64,000 bases of DNA from positions 1 to 64,000 of the forward strand of contig CAZTYF010000006.1 of NCBI GenBank assembly GCA_964617455.1. Direction: 5' to 3'. This stretch comes from Monoglobus sp964617455. GTDB lineage: Bacteria > Bacillota > Clostridia > Monoglobales > Monoglobaceae. The notes beneath the pieces are model-generated. The model did no database searches. It saw only the letters and a list, made by a program, of their open reading frames with translations, and was not told the origin of the DNA. This document shows positions 1 to 9,410 of this stretch, piece by piece (positions within the stretch are counted from its first letter, which is position 1; each line of letters starts with the position of its first letter). Both the position numbers and the translations under genes were made by a program.

Positions 1-1
1 C

Positions 2-103
2 TTTGTCATACCTGCTGTGCCGGATTTGTCGTATCTGCTGTGACAACTTTGTCATACCTGCTGTGCCGGATTTGTCGTATGTGGTGTGACAACTTTGTCA
101 TTC
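2..103. repeat. Iteron-like direct repeats, 23-bp period
   Basis: Four copies of an 18-bp core, TTTGTCRTAYCTGCTGTG, start at 2, 25, 48 and 71; the last has two changes and a fifth is truncated at 94. The 5-bp spacers alternate strictly between CCGGA and ACAAC, so there is also a 46-bp super-period. The array runs off the left edge. Its last partial copy supplies the stop codon of the DUF4373 gene. Short direct repeats beside a replication-type gene resemble plasmid or phage iterons; that role is inferred. Confidence 0.75.
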
Positions 104-802
104 TTCCAACATCATCTCCAAAAGCTTCTCCTCAATCGCATCATAGTCCGTGTTGCTCTCGTCGGTGAAGTTGCAAAAGCCGCTGCTTCGTGATTTCACC
201 GATTTGGGTTTGTATTTCTCACCAATCGGCCTTTTGTTTTTCACACTCTCAAGGCGCGGAGCGCCCTCGCAAGCGTCGCGCTCATTGCGCGATGCGCTTT
301 TATTTTCTATACTATGCTTTTCTATTCTTTTCTTTTCTTTTCTTTGTGTACCGCCGTCAACATTTTCCGCATTAATGTTAACATTAATTCCGCCAATGTA
401 TACATTTTGGAATTTTTCCGGTATTGAGACGAGCAAAAACTTCTTTTCCAAATCGACTCTTTCTCTTCTTGAAACAATTTCCAAGTATTGAAGCTGGATC
501 TCCGCCGAGGTCAGGATTCCGAATCTTTTCATCATCTGCTTGTCGAATATGCCCCGATTTATTGCCGCCTCGGTGATTTCTTCCAGCTCGGTCTTTGAAA
601 TACCCAATTCTTTTGCAAAGAGCAGTCTTGAATCGTCACCAAATTCCGCATAGTAACCTTTTTCGGAATAGATTTTTTGCCAAAGTTTGACAATAACGGC
701 AAATCCGCAGAGGCCAAATTCTGCCTCGATAAGCCGAATTCTCTCGTCGGAATGGACATCCATGGGAAAATATTCCGCCCCGGTCTTTCTGATTCTTGCC
801 AT
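98..802 (-). CDS. DUF4373 (Lin1244/Lin1753-type) protein, probably mobile-element replication associated
   Basis: The product is about 234 aa. Residues 1-120 fit the Lin1244/Lin1753 N-terminal (DUF4373) family of phage and conjugative-element proteins, a DNA-replication or organiser type domain: a YFPMDVHSDERI-like opening, then GLCGFAVIVKLWQKIY and ELGISKTELEEI segments. The C-terminal third is Lys/Arg/Ser-rich, low in complexity, and ends in an acidic LLEMMLEE tail. The ATG at 802 is chosen because AAAGGAG lies 8-9 bases upstream; a GTG three codons earlier overlaps that spacing. A 24-bp palindrome covers its promoter and an iteron-like array lies at its 3' end, so a self-regulated replication module is likely. 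The function is inferred from family and context. Confidence 0.7.
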   Translation of the reverse strand: MARIRKTGAEYFPMDVHSDERIRLIEAEFGLCGFAVIVKLWQKIYSEKGYYAEFGDDSRLLFAKELGISKTELEEITEAAINRGIFDKQMMKRFGILTSAEIQLQYLEIVSRRERVDLEKKFLLVSIPEKFQNVYIGGINVNINAENVDGGTQRKEKKRIEKHSIENKSASRNERDACEGAPRLESVKNKRPIGEKYKPKSVKSRSSGFCNFTDESNTDYDAIEEKLLEMMLEE

Positions 803-821
803 ATGTGACACTCCTTTTTTG

Positions 822-849
822 ATATAATCATCTTCTTGATTATATTATA
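822..849 (-). promoter_or_regulatory. Palindromic operator overlapping a -10 box
   Basis: A perfect inverted repeat, ATATAATCA then 6 bases then TGATTATAT (822-830 and 837-845), lies upstream of the DUF4373 gene. A TATAAT box on the minus strand (844-849) overlaps its distal arm. No good -35 is visible. A dimeric repressor bound here would block transcription, so autoregulation or phage-type repression is plausible. Confidence 0.5.
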
Positions 850-874
850 ACAAGAAAAATGTGCCACGGAGTGC

Positions 875-1019
875 CATGTTGTCGCAGTACGCCTCTTTGC
901 TCGTTTTGCCCTATCGGGCAAAAGCTTCGCTTTTCCGGCGACTGCTCCTCTTTCCCGCAAAGTGCACTGCGCCCAAGCTTTGCGGGAGCCCTGCGCACCT
1001 TGTGCGCCTAAGTCCCTAC
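875..1019 (-). repeat. Mosaic hairpin repeat, copy related to 39207-39337
   Basis: Read on the minus strand this stretch has the same order of blocks as 39207-39337. These are a GCGCA...TGCGC stem, a CCCGCAAAG...CTTTGCGGG stem, the spacer AAAGAGGAG, a TTTTGCCC...GGGCAAAA stem and an end block GAGGCGNACTGCGAC. Similarity is high but imperfect. No credible coding sequence is present. It is a dispersed intergenic repeat of REP/MITE character, of unknown function. Confidence 0.7.
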
Positions 1020-1044
1020 GCTTTTTCGCTTTTGCGCATAGCGC

Positions 1045-1079
1045 AAAAAAATCACCCCTTGGGAAATCCCAAGGGGTGA
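1045..1079 (-). terminator. Intrinsic terminator of the first SLH-pectinesterase gene
   Basis: A perfect 12-bp stem (1052-1063 with 1068-1079, TCACCCCTTGGG) with a 4-base loop is followed on the minus strand by seven T residues (1045-1051). It lies 19 bases past the stop codon. Confidence 0.9.
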
Positions 1080-1097
1080 CTTTGATTTGCGGATTAG

Positions 1098-4000
1098 TTA
1101 GTTGGCCGGGTAGGTTACCGTGATATAGGAAATATATCCATTTTCACCGGTTATCATAAGCTTGGTTGTGGGGCCTTCACCGGTATACGTATATACTTGC
1201 TCTTTACCTGTGCCAGCAGCAACATCTGCAACACCATCAATCGTATAGGAAGTGCCGCTGTACATTTTAGTGGCTATGGTTGCATTATTTGCAACAGGGA
1301 AGGTAAGAATGGTATTTAAGTTAATCTGGGCCCAGTCATTACCGTTATTACCGTTGTTGAGCTTGCCGTTGTTTGTGCAATCAATATCCAATTTAACATC
1401 AATGGACTCTCCTGCGGCATTTTTCGCCTGTGTAACCAGTATACCTTTACTTCCTTCTCCTACCGAGATAGCTATTTTGGAATCGGCTTTTGCAATTTTG
1501 AATGAGACCGAACCAACCGGCGTGCTATCCGTGATCGCTGTAAATACCGGTGTCAATGTGGCATTATCACTTACGGTATATTCAGAACCCGGAGCATAGC
1601 TCTTGCTTCCATCCGTCCATCCTGTCAGGGTACTTCCCTCTTTGTAAAGTGTCTGATTAACGGGAATGGTAATGTTTTCTCCCTTATTGGCCGTAACCTC
1701 ATCGGGAACGGTCCCCGCTACACCTTCCTCGCTTCCAAGACTGTATGTTATTGTTGCTTGATTCGAAACATCGGGAACCTCAGACGGATCCACCGTAACG
1801 ATAGATATTGAATGTACATATGATGCAGCACTGAATTTAAGTGTAATGGGCGTTTTTTCGGTTCCGCCGTAATACATATCATATTTCCCAGTATCTCCAC
1901 CTTGCGATTTAAGATTAACCTTAGCCAGAACCTCCTCGCCTTTTAAAAGCTGTGCCTCATCCGGTCCAAATTCACAGGCGCCGATAGTTATCTTGTAAGG
2001 CCCCTTCGCATCTATTGTAACGTAACCCAAACCGGAACAGCCATGATTGTTCCAATATATCGTTCCCGGATCAAGGGTCACACCCTGTTCGGCAAGCTCG
2101 GCTATTGTTGCTTCGGACAAAGGTGAATTCTTTGCCGTACCAGTGTAGATATCCGTATTTGTGAAGTCAATATTGACATCTATTACGCCTTCGGGACGCG
2201 GTGTGGGTGTAGGTTTTGCCGGTCCGTCATAATGAGGCGGGGTCCAGGTTCCGAAGTAATCATACATTTCATGTACCGTATATCCGTTGGCTTCTGCGGT
2301 GCCGTTGGGGTTAAAGTCTTTGCCCGATACGTCAACCGCTTTGCCGTTCTTGTCGGTTACACTGAGTATATAGAGGGTAGATGCACTGAGATCTCCGCTC
2401 ATCTTAACCCATGCACCGGGAACATCCACACCGTCCAATTTCATATTGTCATATACAACGTGGCAGGATGCTCCGCCCCAGTTACGTCCCCAGCTACCCT
2501 TGTTAAACTTGTTGGTTGGGAAGTATTTGGAGTTGGTAACCGTACAATCTTTAAACAGATAACCGTATTCGTCTCCGCCGTCGGAGCATGCCGTCAGGTA
2601 CCCGCCGGTGCTGACGTCGCTGTATCCGTGCCAAGCCAATGTGCAGTTGTCGAATACTATGCGTCTTCCGCCATAGATATAATCTGTTCCGCCTTCGATG
2701 TAGCAATCCTTAATATAGGAATAGGAGGTATTGGTATAGAATGTATCCTGCGATGAAATAAATTCACACTTGTAGGCCTCAAAGTTATTGGCATCGATTG
2801 CGATAGCGGCAGCTCTTTCGGTAGCGGGCTTTGACATCGCATCATAGCCTTCCACGGTTCTGTCGGGCTTACCCGCAACATCTCCATAAACCCCTTCGCC
2901 GGCAGCTTCTACGCCATCTGCCAATTCTTCGGGAGTAACTTCACAGTTAAATGTGTTAACCGCCTTAACACCTTCCATCAGAACTCGATTTCCAAGTACA
3001 CGGATTGCACATCCCCATCTGGTAACGGGTTTCTTTTCCGTCTTGGCAACAGCTGCGTCTTCGCTGTAATATTGATCATTGCCGGCACTGTAATAAATAT
3101 ACCCTATACCATAGTACCAATGAATTTCGGGCATTTCTGCAGCATTGTCTTCAGCTTTAATTGTTACATAATCCGTATCAATAATCACTTGCTCGGTGTA
3201 TACTTGTCCCGACTCAAGCGTAATGTAAGCTCTGCCGTCTTCTCCGTTTGCCCTGTTTGTCATTAGTTGAATTGCATCAATAGCGTCATTAATCTTAGAG
3301 AATTTTCCGTTTGGACCAACTGTTATTACACCATCGGTAGGAAATTCTTCTGCCTTAATTACTTCTTTAATAAGAATATTCTTAAATGGCGCTGTATCTC
3401 CAGCTTTCATCATGAAGGTCTTAGACATCGATGACAACTCGTAACCATCAATACCCGTTGCGGTTATATCATACTCGTGATTAGGCATCATAACTTTTTC
3501 GTACTTACCATCTGCGATTTCGCCGGCAGCTACCGTGTAGACAACGGTTGGATCATCTGTTGCGGTAAAAGTGAAAGAAACTTTGCTCAAATCAAGGTCG
3601 GGGCTATCATTGTAAACCTTGTGGACAACAACATCCCCTACTGTTTTGGTCTCTGCAAGATCAACAAACACTATGTCATGAGGCGGGTTATCCTTGTAAA
3701 CGGTCAAATTCATTGTATCAATAGTTGCGCAAACATTTTCTACACCTTCGATAGCTATCTCATATTCATATCCGCGAAGCAAAGTATCAACTGTATACTC
3801 CTTGCCATATGGTATCCTAACAACATTGCCTGTCTTGGTGTTTGTAAATGTTATTACAGCATTAGAAAAGTCTTTCTGGGATGTTGTTGAAACGGTTCCA
3901 CTAACAGCTCTTTTTATCGATGAGGTACGCTCAATTTTCTTGATATATGTCGTTCCGTGCCCGTTCAAGTCAACATAACCATCCGCATCAACATCTTCCG

Positions 4001-7000
4001 CAGAATAGTAAACATATTCCGCATATCCGTCACCGCCTTGAACTTGTGAATAAGACCTAATTCCTTCGATGTCAAAATCAGTATCCCAGTTATAAGTGAT
4101 CTTAAATATTCCCAATCTGTTTTCGGTCAAAATATCAAGATCTGCAGGGATTTTTACAACGCCCCCGTCGCCCATCGTCAGGAAGCCTTTGCCGTTTGAC
4201 CCATCATTTTTTTGATCACCGACACCGCCCGAATATACAAGGCCGTCTGCCTCGGCTTCCTCTTTACCGTAATTAACCTGCTGGAAATCCCAAACTTTGG
4301 CATAATCTTCTTGGGATTCGGGCTCAATATATTCAACGAGGATCGCATATACTCTCTTATTGCTGCTGCCACCCCAAGTGCACACAGTTCCGGCTCCTAC
4401 AATATCCGCCGTTAAAGCTACAACGCCTGAGGCAACCGAAGAACCTGTGGCAACCGTTTTGCCATTAAATGCGATATTTTGAGTTCTTCCTGCGTTATTG
4501 TTGCCATCAAATACAACGGTAACGATGCAATCACCTTTTACATCGAACGATAAGGAACGATCTCCACCTACCGCTCCGGTTCCACCAACCCATGCACGTT
4601 CGAAGTTATATACGGTTCCATCTGTGTGCTCATATTTTACACTATTTTTCCCCATATGATATTTATTACCTATTGTCAAGCCATTGATTGTTTCACCATC
4701 TCTGTCCTCTTGTGACTTGGCATACTCATCAAAAGCAGGATCATCTGCCCTGTAAATCACCAAATCAGGATTTTCGGAGGCTTGCGGGTTTTCGGAAGGT
4801 TCAACAGGTATATCTACAAATTTCACATCAACGTTTACGTCTTTGGAGGGCATGGTGAATTTGGAATCCGTTACGGGGATGTCATAGCCGTCGGCTGTTT
4901 TTACCGTGATTGAGGGAACTTGGCCCTCGGTGTCGGGGGTGGTGTTTACCGTAACTTCGCTGTTTTCCAAGATTTCATATACAACTTCTTCGGGCTCCGA
5001 GGGAGCTTCGGATGTTTCGGGAGCACTTGACTCCGAGGGAGCTTCGGATGCCTGAGGCGGAATCGTGGGAGTTGCAATTTCTTCGCCGTCATGTTTAACG
5101 CTGAGGTTTGCGAAATAGGAATATTCACCCGAGTCGACATTGCCTCTGCTGACAAGGCGAATCTGTTTTACCGCCGTGTCGGTTACCGCGTCCTCTAAGG
5201 CCGCCGGCACATTATCGATGAGATTTGTGCCATCCGGCGCTGTAAGCGTGCCGGTGATAACGGGTGTTTCGGCGGAATAATCGACAACAACCGCTATATG
5301 ATACCAGCCTGCGTTCTCAACGGATGTAACGGAAGTGCCGCTTCCCGTGGCAATTATATTCTGAGCTATGATGCCGAGATTTCCGTTCTGATATGCACCT
5401 GCCGATGAATTTTCAACTTGGACTCTGAATCCGGTTTCATTGGGTCCCAAATATACGTCTCCGTCAAAGGTGACAACGCCCGTGCTTATGGCTTCGGAAA
5501 GAACGCCGTAAATATTTCTGCCAACTTCATGAACGCCGGTCTTGCCTTCTTTTTCAACAATGTTATGAACACCGTCGGTGTAATCTTGGGAGACCTGGCC
5601 TTGGAACCATTCAAGACCTACCGCTTCTTCCGCAGCGGTTTGGGCTGTTTCTTTAACGCCGGGGCCGCTCAGGGTTGCTTTGCCGCCCGTGACTTTCAGA
5701 ATTGCTTTGTAATAATCCACGCCGGGTTTCTGAGATTCCGTGGGTTCTTGAGATTCCACGGGCTGCTCCGTGGAGGGTGCCTCACTTACCGCCGGGGATT
5801 CGGTGGCGGCGGGGGATTCCGTTACCGCGGGAGTTTCGGTGCCCGTAGGACCTTCGGTGCCCGCGGGTGCCTCGGTGGAGGGAGCAGTTGTGGGCTCACC
5901 CGAGGATTCGGGTTCCGCGGAAGTGCCGGGCTCGGTCGACGAACCGGGCTCTTCATCTCCAAATTTCACATCAACGTCCACGTCTTTGGAGGGCATGGTG
6001 AATTTGGAATCCGTTACGGGAACGTCATATCCGTCGGCTGTTTTTACCGTTATTGAGGGAACTTGGCCTTCGGTGTCGGGGGTGGTGTTTACCGTAACTT
6101 CACTGTTTTCCAAGATTTCATATACGACTCCATCGGGCTCCGAGGGAGCTTCGGATGCCTGAGGAGGAACCGTGGGAGTTGCAATTTCTTCGCCGTCATG
6201 TTTTACGCTGAGGTTTGCGAAATAGGAATATTCACCCGAGTCGATATTGCCTCTGCTGACAAGGCGAATCTGTTTTACCGCCGTGTCGGTTGCCGTGCCC
6301 TCTAAGGCCGCCGGCACATTATCTATGAGATTTGTACCATCCGGCGCCGTAAGCGTGCCGGTGATTACGGGTGTCTCGGCGGAATAATCGACAACAACCG
6401 CTATATGATACCAACCTGCATTTTCAACGGATGTAACGGAAGTTCCGCTTCCCGTGGCAATTATATTCTGAGCTATGATGCCCGGATTTTCGTTCTGATA
6501 TGCAACTGCCGATGAATTTTCAACTTGAACTCTGATTCCGGGTTCATCGGGTCCCAAATATACGTCTCCGTCAAAGGTGACAACGCCCGTGCTTATGGCT
6601 TCGGAAAGAACGCCGTAAATATTTCTGCCAACTTCATGAACGCCGGTCTTGCCTTCTTTTTCAACAATGTTATGAACACCGTCGGTGTAATCTTGGGAGA
6701 CCTGGCCTTGGAACCATTCAAGACCTACCGCTTCTTCCGCAGCGGTTTGGGCTGTTTCTTTAACGCCGGGGCCGCTCAGGGTTGCTTTGCCGCCCGTGAC
6801 TTTCAGAATTGCTTTGTAATAATCCACGCCGGGTTTCTGAGATTCCGTGGGTTCTTGAGATTCCACGGGCTGCTCCGTGGAGGGTGCCTCACTTACCGCC
6901 GGGGATTCGGTGGCGGCGGGGGATTCCGTTACCGCGGGAGTTTCGGTGCCCGTAGGACCTTCGGTGCCTGCGGGAGTTTCGGTGGCGGGAGCAGTTGTGG

Positions 7001-8585
7001 GCTCCTCGGGAGTCGGGGTATTACCGCCGGGAGTCTCGGTGGATGGAGCCGCCGTGGGCTCTTCCGGAGCCGGGGTTGTCTCGCCGGGAACGGTTATGGA
7101 GAAGTGAATCGGGCCTGCGCCTTCCGTGTCGGTGTAGATATCGAATTCATAGGTGCCGGGGGGCAAATTCTTCAGATAGTCCGGAGTGAACTCCAAAACC
7201 GCACTGCCGTCTTCGTTATATTTTACGGAGTAATCCCTGCCTTCGGTGAGGGAGGTGCCGCTCTTGCTGTCAACAACGCCCGAAATTTGACCGCCCTCTT
7301 GGGTAAAGGTGATGGTCAGCTGAACGCCCGAGCCGCTTTCGGGGTTATAGGTTTCGCTTTCCTTGTCGGCGGTTCCGCCGGGAACGGGTGTGGGTGCGGT
7401 GGGCTCTTGGGTTACTTCCGGTTCGCCCGAGGGTTCGGGGGTTTCGGAGGTTCCGTAGGGAGCAAATCCCGCATAGACGGTCAAATTGCTTGTGATGCGT
7501 CTTGCGCCGAAATCGATAAGTCCGGACTGTCCCGCTCTGTCGGCCAGGGCCTGGGTGCTGTACCAGCCCACAAAGTCTGCGCCGGCTTTTTCCGGGTCTG
7601 CAGGCAATTCAACGTAGTTATTCGCCCGAACGGTGACGGTGTCATAGAGTTCGCCGTCAACGATGAATTTGACGGTGTAGGTGCGGCGGGTTGAACCGCT
7701 TCCCGCTCCGCCGTTGTAATAATAGGGGCTTACCACGGAAACATCGTCATCGTTTACGTTTGCGTCGCTGCCCAAATCATTGATAACCGCATTGCCGGAC
7801 AGGTTGACCACATGGCCTCCCACCTGGGTGCCGCCTGTGAGATTAACCTCACCGCTGACTACCGGGGAGATAACGATTCCGTCGGCAATAACGCCGTCAA
7901 TGGTGACTCCGCCCGATTTTACCATGATGATTCCGCCGTAATAGCCGGGGCCGTAGGTTCCGGGTCCGGTTATGTAGAGCTTTATCATGTTGTCCAAAAT
8001 CTTGACAAATTCGCCTCTTGCGATGTTATCCTGGGGACGGATTGTGCCGTCGGGATAACCGTTTACATATCCCGCCGCGGTCATGGCTCCGATAAAGCCC
8101 GTGGCATAGTCGGATATGGACGAATAGTCCGCATAGTTGGTGATGGACGCCATATTGTTGACGGGTTCCAAGCCATAGGCTCTGCTGAGCATTGTCATGG
8201 CCTCTTCACGGGTCATATTGGCATCCGGGGTCATGGTGCCGTCTCCGTTGCCGGTGAGGACACCTGCGGATGAAAGCTTGAGCACAGCATCCGCATACCA
8301 AGCCGATGCATCCACATCACTGTAGGAATTGACGCCTGTGGTTGCATAGCTGATGACATTCTGAGTCACCTGGGCCACCTCGGCACGGGTGATGGAGTCG
8401 TCCGGTCTGAAATAGCCGCCGTCCCCTTGAATCACGCCATAGCCGGTCCACTTGTCAATGACTTCTTCCGCCCAATGGCCTGCCGTGTCGGGATAAGTTG
8501 CCGCCGACACGGTCACGGCGCCAAAGGCGGTGACTGCCATGGCAAGAGCCAAAACCAAGGCTAAAGTTCTTTTTAAGGTTCTCAT
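1098..8585 (-). CDS. Giant SLH-domain surface pectin methylesterase (CE8), 2,495 aa
   Basis: This secreted protein should be held in the wall by its SLH repeats and de-esterify pectin. In order: a signal peptide ending near VTVSAA (1-29); three SLH repeats (30-205); a Gly/Tyr-rich strip and short beta-helix-like stretch (205-280); an InlB/Flg_new-type repeat (about 299-375); an X2-like beta-sandwich (406-502); a Thr/Pro/Glu linker; two near-identical modules (about 538-875 and 907-1256); beta-sandwich and Ig/carboxypeptidase-regulatory-like domains (1269-1745); the CE8 catalytic beta-helix (about 1755-2120); and C-terminal beta domains including another Flg_new repeat. CE8 hallmarks are visible: QDTF at 1946, DYIYGG at 1968 and GRNWGG near 2033, giving the Q, D, D and R/W active-site set. 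A strong terminator follows. Substrate specificity within pectin cannot be told. Confidence 0.9.
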   Translation of the reverse strand: MRTLKRTLALVLALAMAVTAFGAVTVSAATYPDTAGHWAEEVIDKWTGYGVIQGDGGYFRPDDSITRAEVAQVTQNVISYATTGVNSYSDVDASAWYADAVLKLSSAGVLTGNGDGTMTPDANMTREEAMTMLSRAYGLEPVNNMASITNYADYSSISDYATGFIGAMTAAGYVNGYPDGTIRPQDNIARGEFVKILDNMIKLYITGPGTYGPGYYGGIIMVKSGGVTIDGVIADGIVISPVVSGEVNLTGGTQVGGHVVNLSGNAVINDLGSDANVNDDDVSVVSPYYYNGGAGSGSTRRTYTVKFIVDGELYDTVTVRANNYVELPADPEKAGADFVGWYSTQALADRAGQSGLIDFGARRITSNLTVYAGFAPYGTSETPEPSGEPEVTQEPTAPTPVPGGTADKESETYNPESGSGVQLTITFTQEGGQISGVVDSKSGTSLTEGRDYSVKYNEDGSAVLEFTPDYLKNLPPGTYEFDIYTDTEGAGPIHFSITVPGETTPAPEEPTAAPSTETPGGNTPTPEEPTTAPATETPAGTEGPTGTETPAVTESPAATESPAVSEAPSTEQPVESQEPTESQKPGVDYYKAILKVTGGKATLSGPGVKETAQTAAEEAVGLEWFQGQVSQDYTDGVHNIVEKEGKTGVHEVGRNIYGVLSEAISTGVVTFDGDVYLGPDEPGIRVQVENSSAVAYQNENPGIIAQNIIATGSGTSVTSVENAGWYHIAVVVDYSAETPVITGTLTAPDGTNLIDNVPAALEGTATDTAVKQIRLVSRGNIDSGEYSYFANLSVKHDGEEIATPTVPPQASEAPSEPDGVVYEILENSEVTVNTTPDTEGQVPSITVKTADGYDVPVTDSKFTMPSKDVDVDVKFGDEEPGSSTEPGTSAEPESSGEPTTAPSTEAPAGTEGPTGTETPAVTESPAATESPAVSEAPSTEQPVESQEPTESQKPGVDYYKAILKVTGGKATLSGPGVKETAQTAAEEAVGLEWFQGQVSQDYTDGVHNIVEKEGKTGVHEVGRNIYGVLSEAISTGVVTFDGDVYLGPNETGFRVQVENSSAGAYQNGNLGIIAQNIIATGSGTSVTSVENAGWYHIAVVVDYSAETPVITGTLTAPDGTNLIDNVPAALEDAVTDTAVKQIRLVSRGNVDSGEYSYFANLSVKHDGEEIATPTIPPQASEAPSESSAPETSEAPSEPEEVVYEILENSEVTVNTTPDTEGQVPSITVKTADGYDIPVTDSKFTMPSKDVNVDVKFVDIPVEPSENPQASENPDLVIYRADDPAFDEYAKSQEDRDGETINGLTIGNKYHMGKNSVKYEHTDGTVYNFERAWVGGTGAVGGDRSLSFDVKGDCIVTVVFDGNNNAGRTQNIAFNGKTVATGSSVASGVVALTADIVGAGTVCTWGGSSNKRVYAILVEYIEPESQEDYAKVWDFQQVNYGKEEAEADGLVYSGGVGDQKNDGSNGKGFLTMGDGGVVKIPADLDILTENRLGIFKITYNWDTDFDIEGIRSYSQVQGGDGYAEYVYYSAEDVDADGYVDLNGHGTTYIKKIERTSSIKRAVSGTVSTTSQKDFSNAVITFTNTKTGNVVRIPYGKEYTVDTLLRGYEYEIAIEGVENVCATIDTMNLTVYKDNPPHDIVFVDLAETKTVGDVVVHKVYNDSPDLDLSKVSFTFTATDDPTVVYTVAAGEIADGKYEKVMMPNHEYDITATGIDGYELSSMSKTFMMKAGDTAPFKNILIKEVIKAEEFPTDGVITVGPNGKFSKINDAIDAIQLMTNRANGEDGRAYITLESGQVYTEQVIIDTDYVTIKAEDNAAEMPEIHWYYGIGYIYYSAGNDQYYSEDAAVAKTEKKPVTRWGCAIRVLGNRVLMEGVKAVNTFNCEVTPEELADGVEAAGEGVYGDVAGKPDRTVEGYDAMSKPATERAAAIAIDANNFEAYKCEFISSQDTFYTNTSYSYIKDCYIEGGTDYIYGGRRIVFDNCTLAWHGYSDVSTGGYLTACSDGGDEYGYLFKDCTVTNSKYFPTNKFNKGSWGRNWGGASCHVVYDNMKLDGVDVPGAWVKMSGDLSASTLYILSVTDKNGKAVDVSGKDFNPNGTAEANGYTVHEMYDYFGTWTPPHYDGPAKPTPTPRPEGVIDVNIDFTNTDIYTGTAKNSPLSEATIAELAEQGVTLDPGTIYWNNHGCSGLGYVTIDAKGPYKITIGACEFGPDEAQLLKGEEVLAKVNLKSQGGDTGKYDMYYGGTEKTPITLKFSAASYVHSISIVTVDPSEVPDVSNQATITYSLGSEEGVAGTVPDEVTANKGENITIPVNQTLYKEGSTLTGWTDGSKSYAPGSEYTVSDNATLTPVFTAITDSTPVGSVSFKIAKADSKIAISVGEGSKGILVTQAKNAAGESIDVKLDIDCTNNGKLNNGNNGNDWAQINLNTILTFPVANNATIATKMYSGTSYTIDGVADVAAGTGKEQVYTYTGEGPTTKLMITGENGYISYITVTYPAN
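4818..6973 (-). repeat. Tandem duplication of a ~369-codon module inside the first SLH-pectinesterase
   Basis: Blocks 4818-5866 and 5961-6973 are near-identical at DNA level with a period of 1,107 bp. The lower-coordinate copy has one 36-bp insertion, which doubles a Ser-Glu-Ala-Pro linker motif near 5010-5045. Each copy encodes a Pro/Thr/Glu linker, a concanavalin/laminin-G-like beta domain that starts near VDYYKAILKVTGG, and a short Ig-like piece that ends at MPSKDV. The few differences indicate a recent event or ongoing homogenisation. Confidence 0.9.
7911..8262 (-). repeat. 352-bp block identical to 16401-16752
   Basis: By eye, every base of 7911-8262 matches 16401-16752 (offset 8,490). 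The block covers the second half of SLH repeat 2, SLH repeat 3 and the following Gly/Tyr-rich strip. Flanking coding sequence diverges sharply on both sides. Confidence 0.92.
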
Positions 8586-8660
8586 ATAAACCCTCCTTTT
8601 TGGAAATTTGTGTATATGTTTATTTTATTTTTTCTTTATTAATTCTATTCTACGCTTCAT

Positions 8661-8689
8661 ATTCTATATTTAACCACAAAATCCGTAAA
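8661..8689 (-). promoter_or_regulatory. Possible promoter of the first SLH-pectinesterase gene
   Basis: On the minus strand TTTACG (8684-8689) and TAGAAT (8661-8666) are separated by 17 bases, about 75 bases upstream of the start codon. Both boxes are imperfect. The 154-bp gap to pgsA otherwise shows nothing recognisable. Confidence 0.4.
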
Positions 8690-8739
8690 TATGCAAGAAA
8701 TTTTTGCCAAAATTCCCGATTAAAGGGCGAAAATTCCCT

Positions 8740-9294
8740 CTATTTGCCTCTTATCCTGTCCATAAAGAATTTCACATACAGCACCAGGGACAAAATCATG
8801 GTGACGCAGCAGAGGAGAATCATGGAATTCGCCAGCGGGGTGGGGATATTGGGGAACAAAATCAAAAGAAGCATAACAAAATAGAGCACCACCGTGTTGA
8901 ACTTGCCGTGCCATTTGGAGCTGTCGACCAAATCCCGCTTCCTGATGGCAATGAGGCCCATGGTGCCCATGATGATTTCTTTTATTACGAACAGGATGAT
9001 TATGCCATACATCAAATCATACTTGACCGTGAGGCAGATGATAAGAGCCGCCTGGGTCAGTTTGTCTGCGATGGGGTCCAGGATTTTCCCGAAATCGGAG
9101 ACCATATTGAAATGCCGCGCAATATACCCATCGGCGATGTCCGTGGCTCCGGACAGGAGGATAACGCCCACGGCAAGATAATATTCACTCTTTCCCACAT
9201 AGAGCCACACTATGAGGGGAATGAGCGCCAGCCTGACAAAAGAGAGCAGGTTGGGTATGGTGAATATTTGGCTTTTCCTGAAAATCCGATGCAT
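8740..9294 (-). CDS. pgsA: CDP-diacylglycerol-glycerol-3-phosphate 3-phosphatidyltransferase
   Basis: This integral membrane enzyme makes phosphatidylglycerophosphate, the committed step to phosphatidylglycerol and cardiolipin. The CDP-alcohol phosphotransferase signature, DG-x2-AR-x8-G-x3-D-x3-D, is intact at about residues 46-70 (DGYIARHF then GKILDPIAD). Several hydrophobic segments follow, and the length of 184 aa is normal for the family. The ATG at 9294 is chosen because AAGGGAG sits 8 bases upstream; the longer frame back to 9492 would overlap the upstream gene's 3' end and its terminator. It lies between two giant surface-protein genes in the same orientation, with no functional link evident. 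Confidence 0.92.
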   Translation of the reverse strand: MHRIFRKSQIFTIPNLLSFVRLALIPLIVWLYVGKSEYYLAVGVILLSGATDIADGYIARHFNMVSDFGKILDPIADKLTQAALIICLTVKYDLMYGIIILFVIKEIIMGTMGLIAIRKRDLVDSSKWHGKFNTVVLYFVMLLLILFPNIPTPLANSMILLCCVTMILSLVLYVKFFMDRIRGK

Positions 9295-9410
9295 GGGGAA
9301 AACTCCCTTCCCGGCGGCATCCGCCTTTGATTTTTGGTTTCCGAATCTAAGTATACCACAAACCGAAAATAAAATCAACAGATTTATTGAAAGGAAACCC
9401 TCAAAGGTAC

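Noticed and set aside
1..103. A CRISPR array at the left edge
   Set aside because: Spacers are only 5 bases and alternate between two sequences; unit length and lack of unique spacers rule it out.
6525..7694. A long 389-aa plus-strand reading frame opposite the first giant gene
   Set aside because: It is the antisense of Pro/Thr/Glu linkers, so it is Gly/Arg/Cys-rich, has no ribosome-binding site and repeats exactly with the 1,107-bp duplication. The same applies to 5418-6056, 12450-13358 and 15390-16178.
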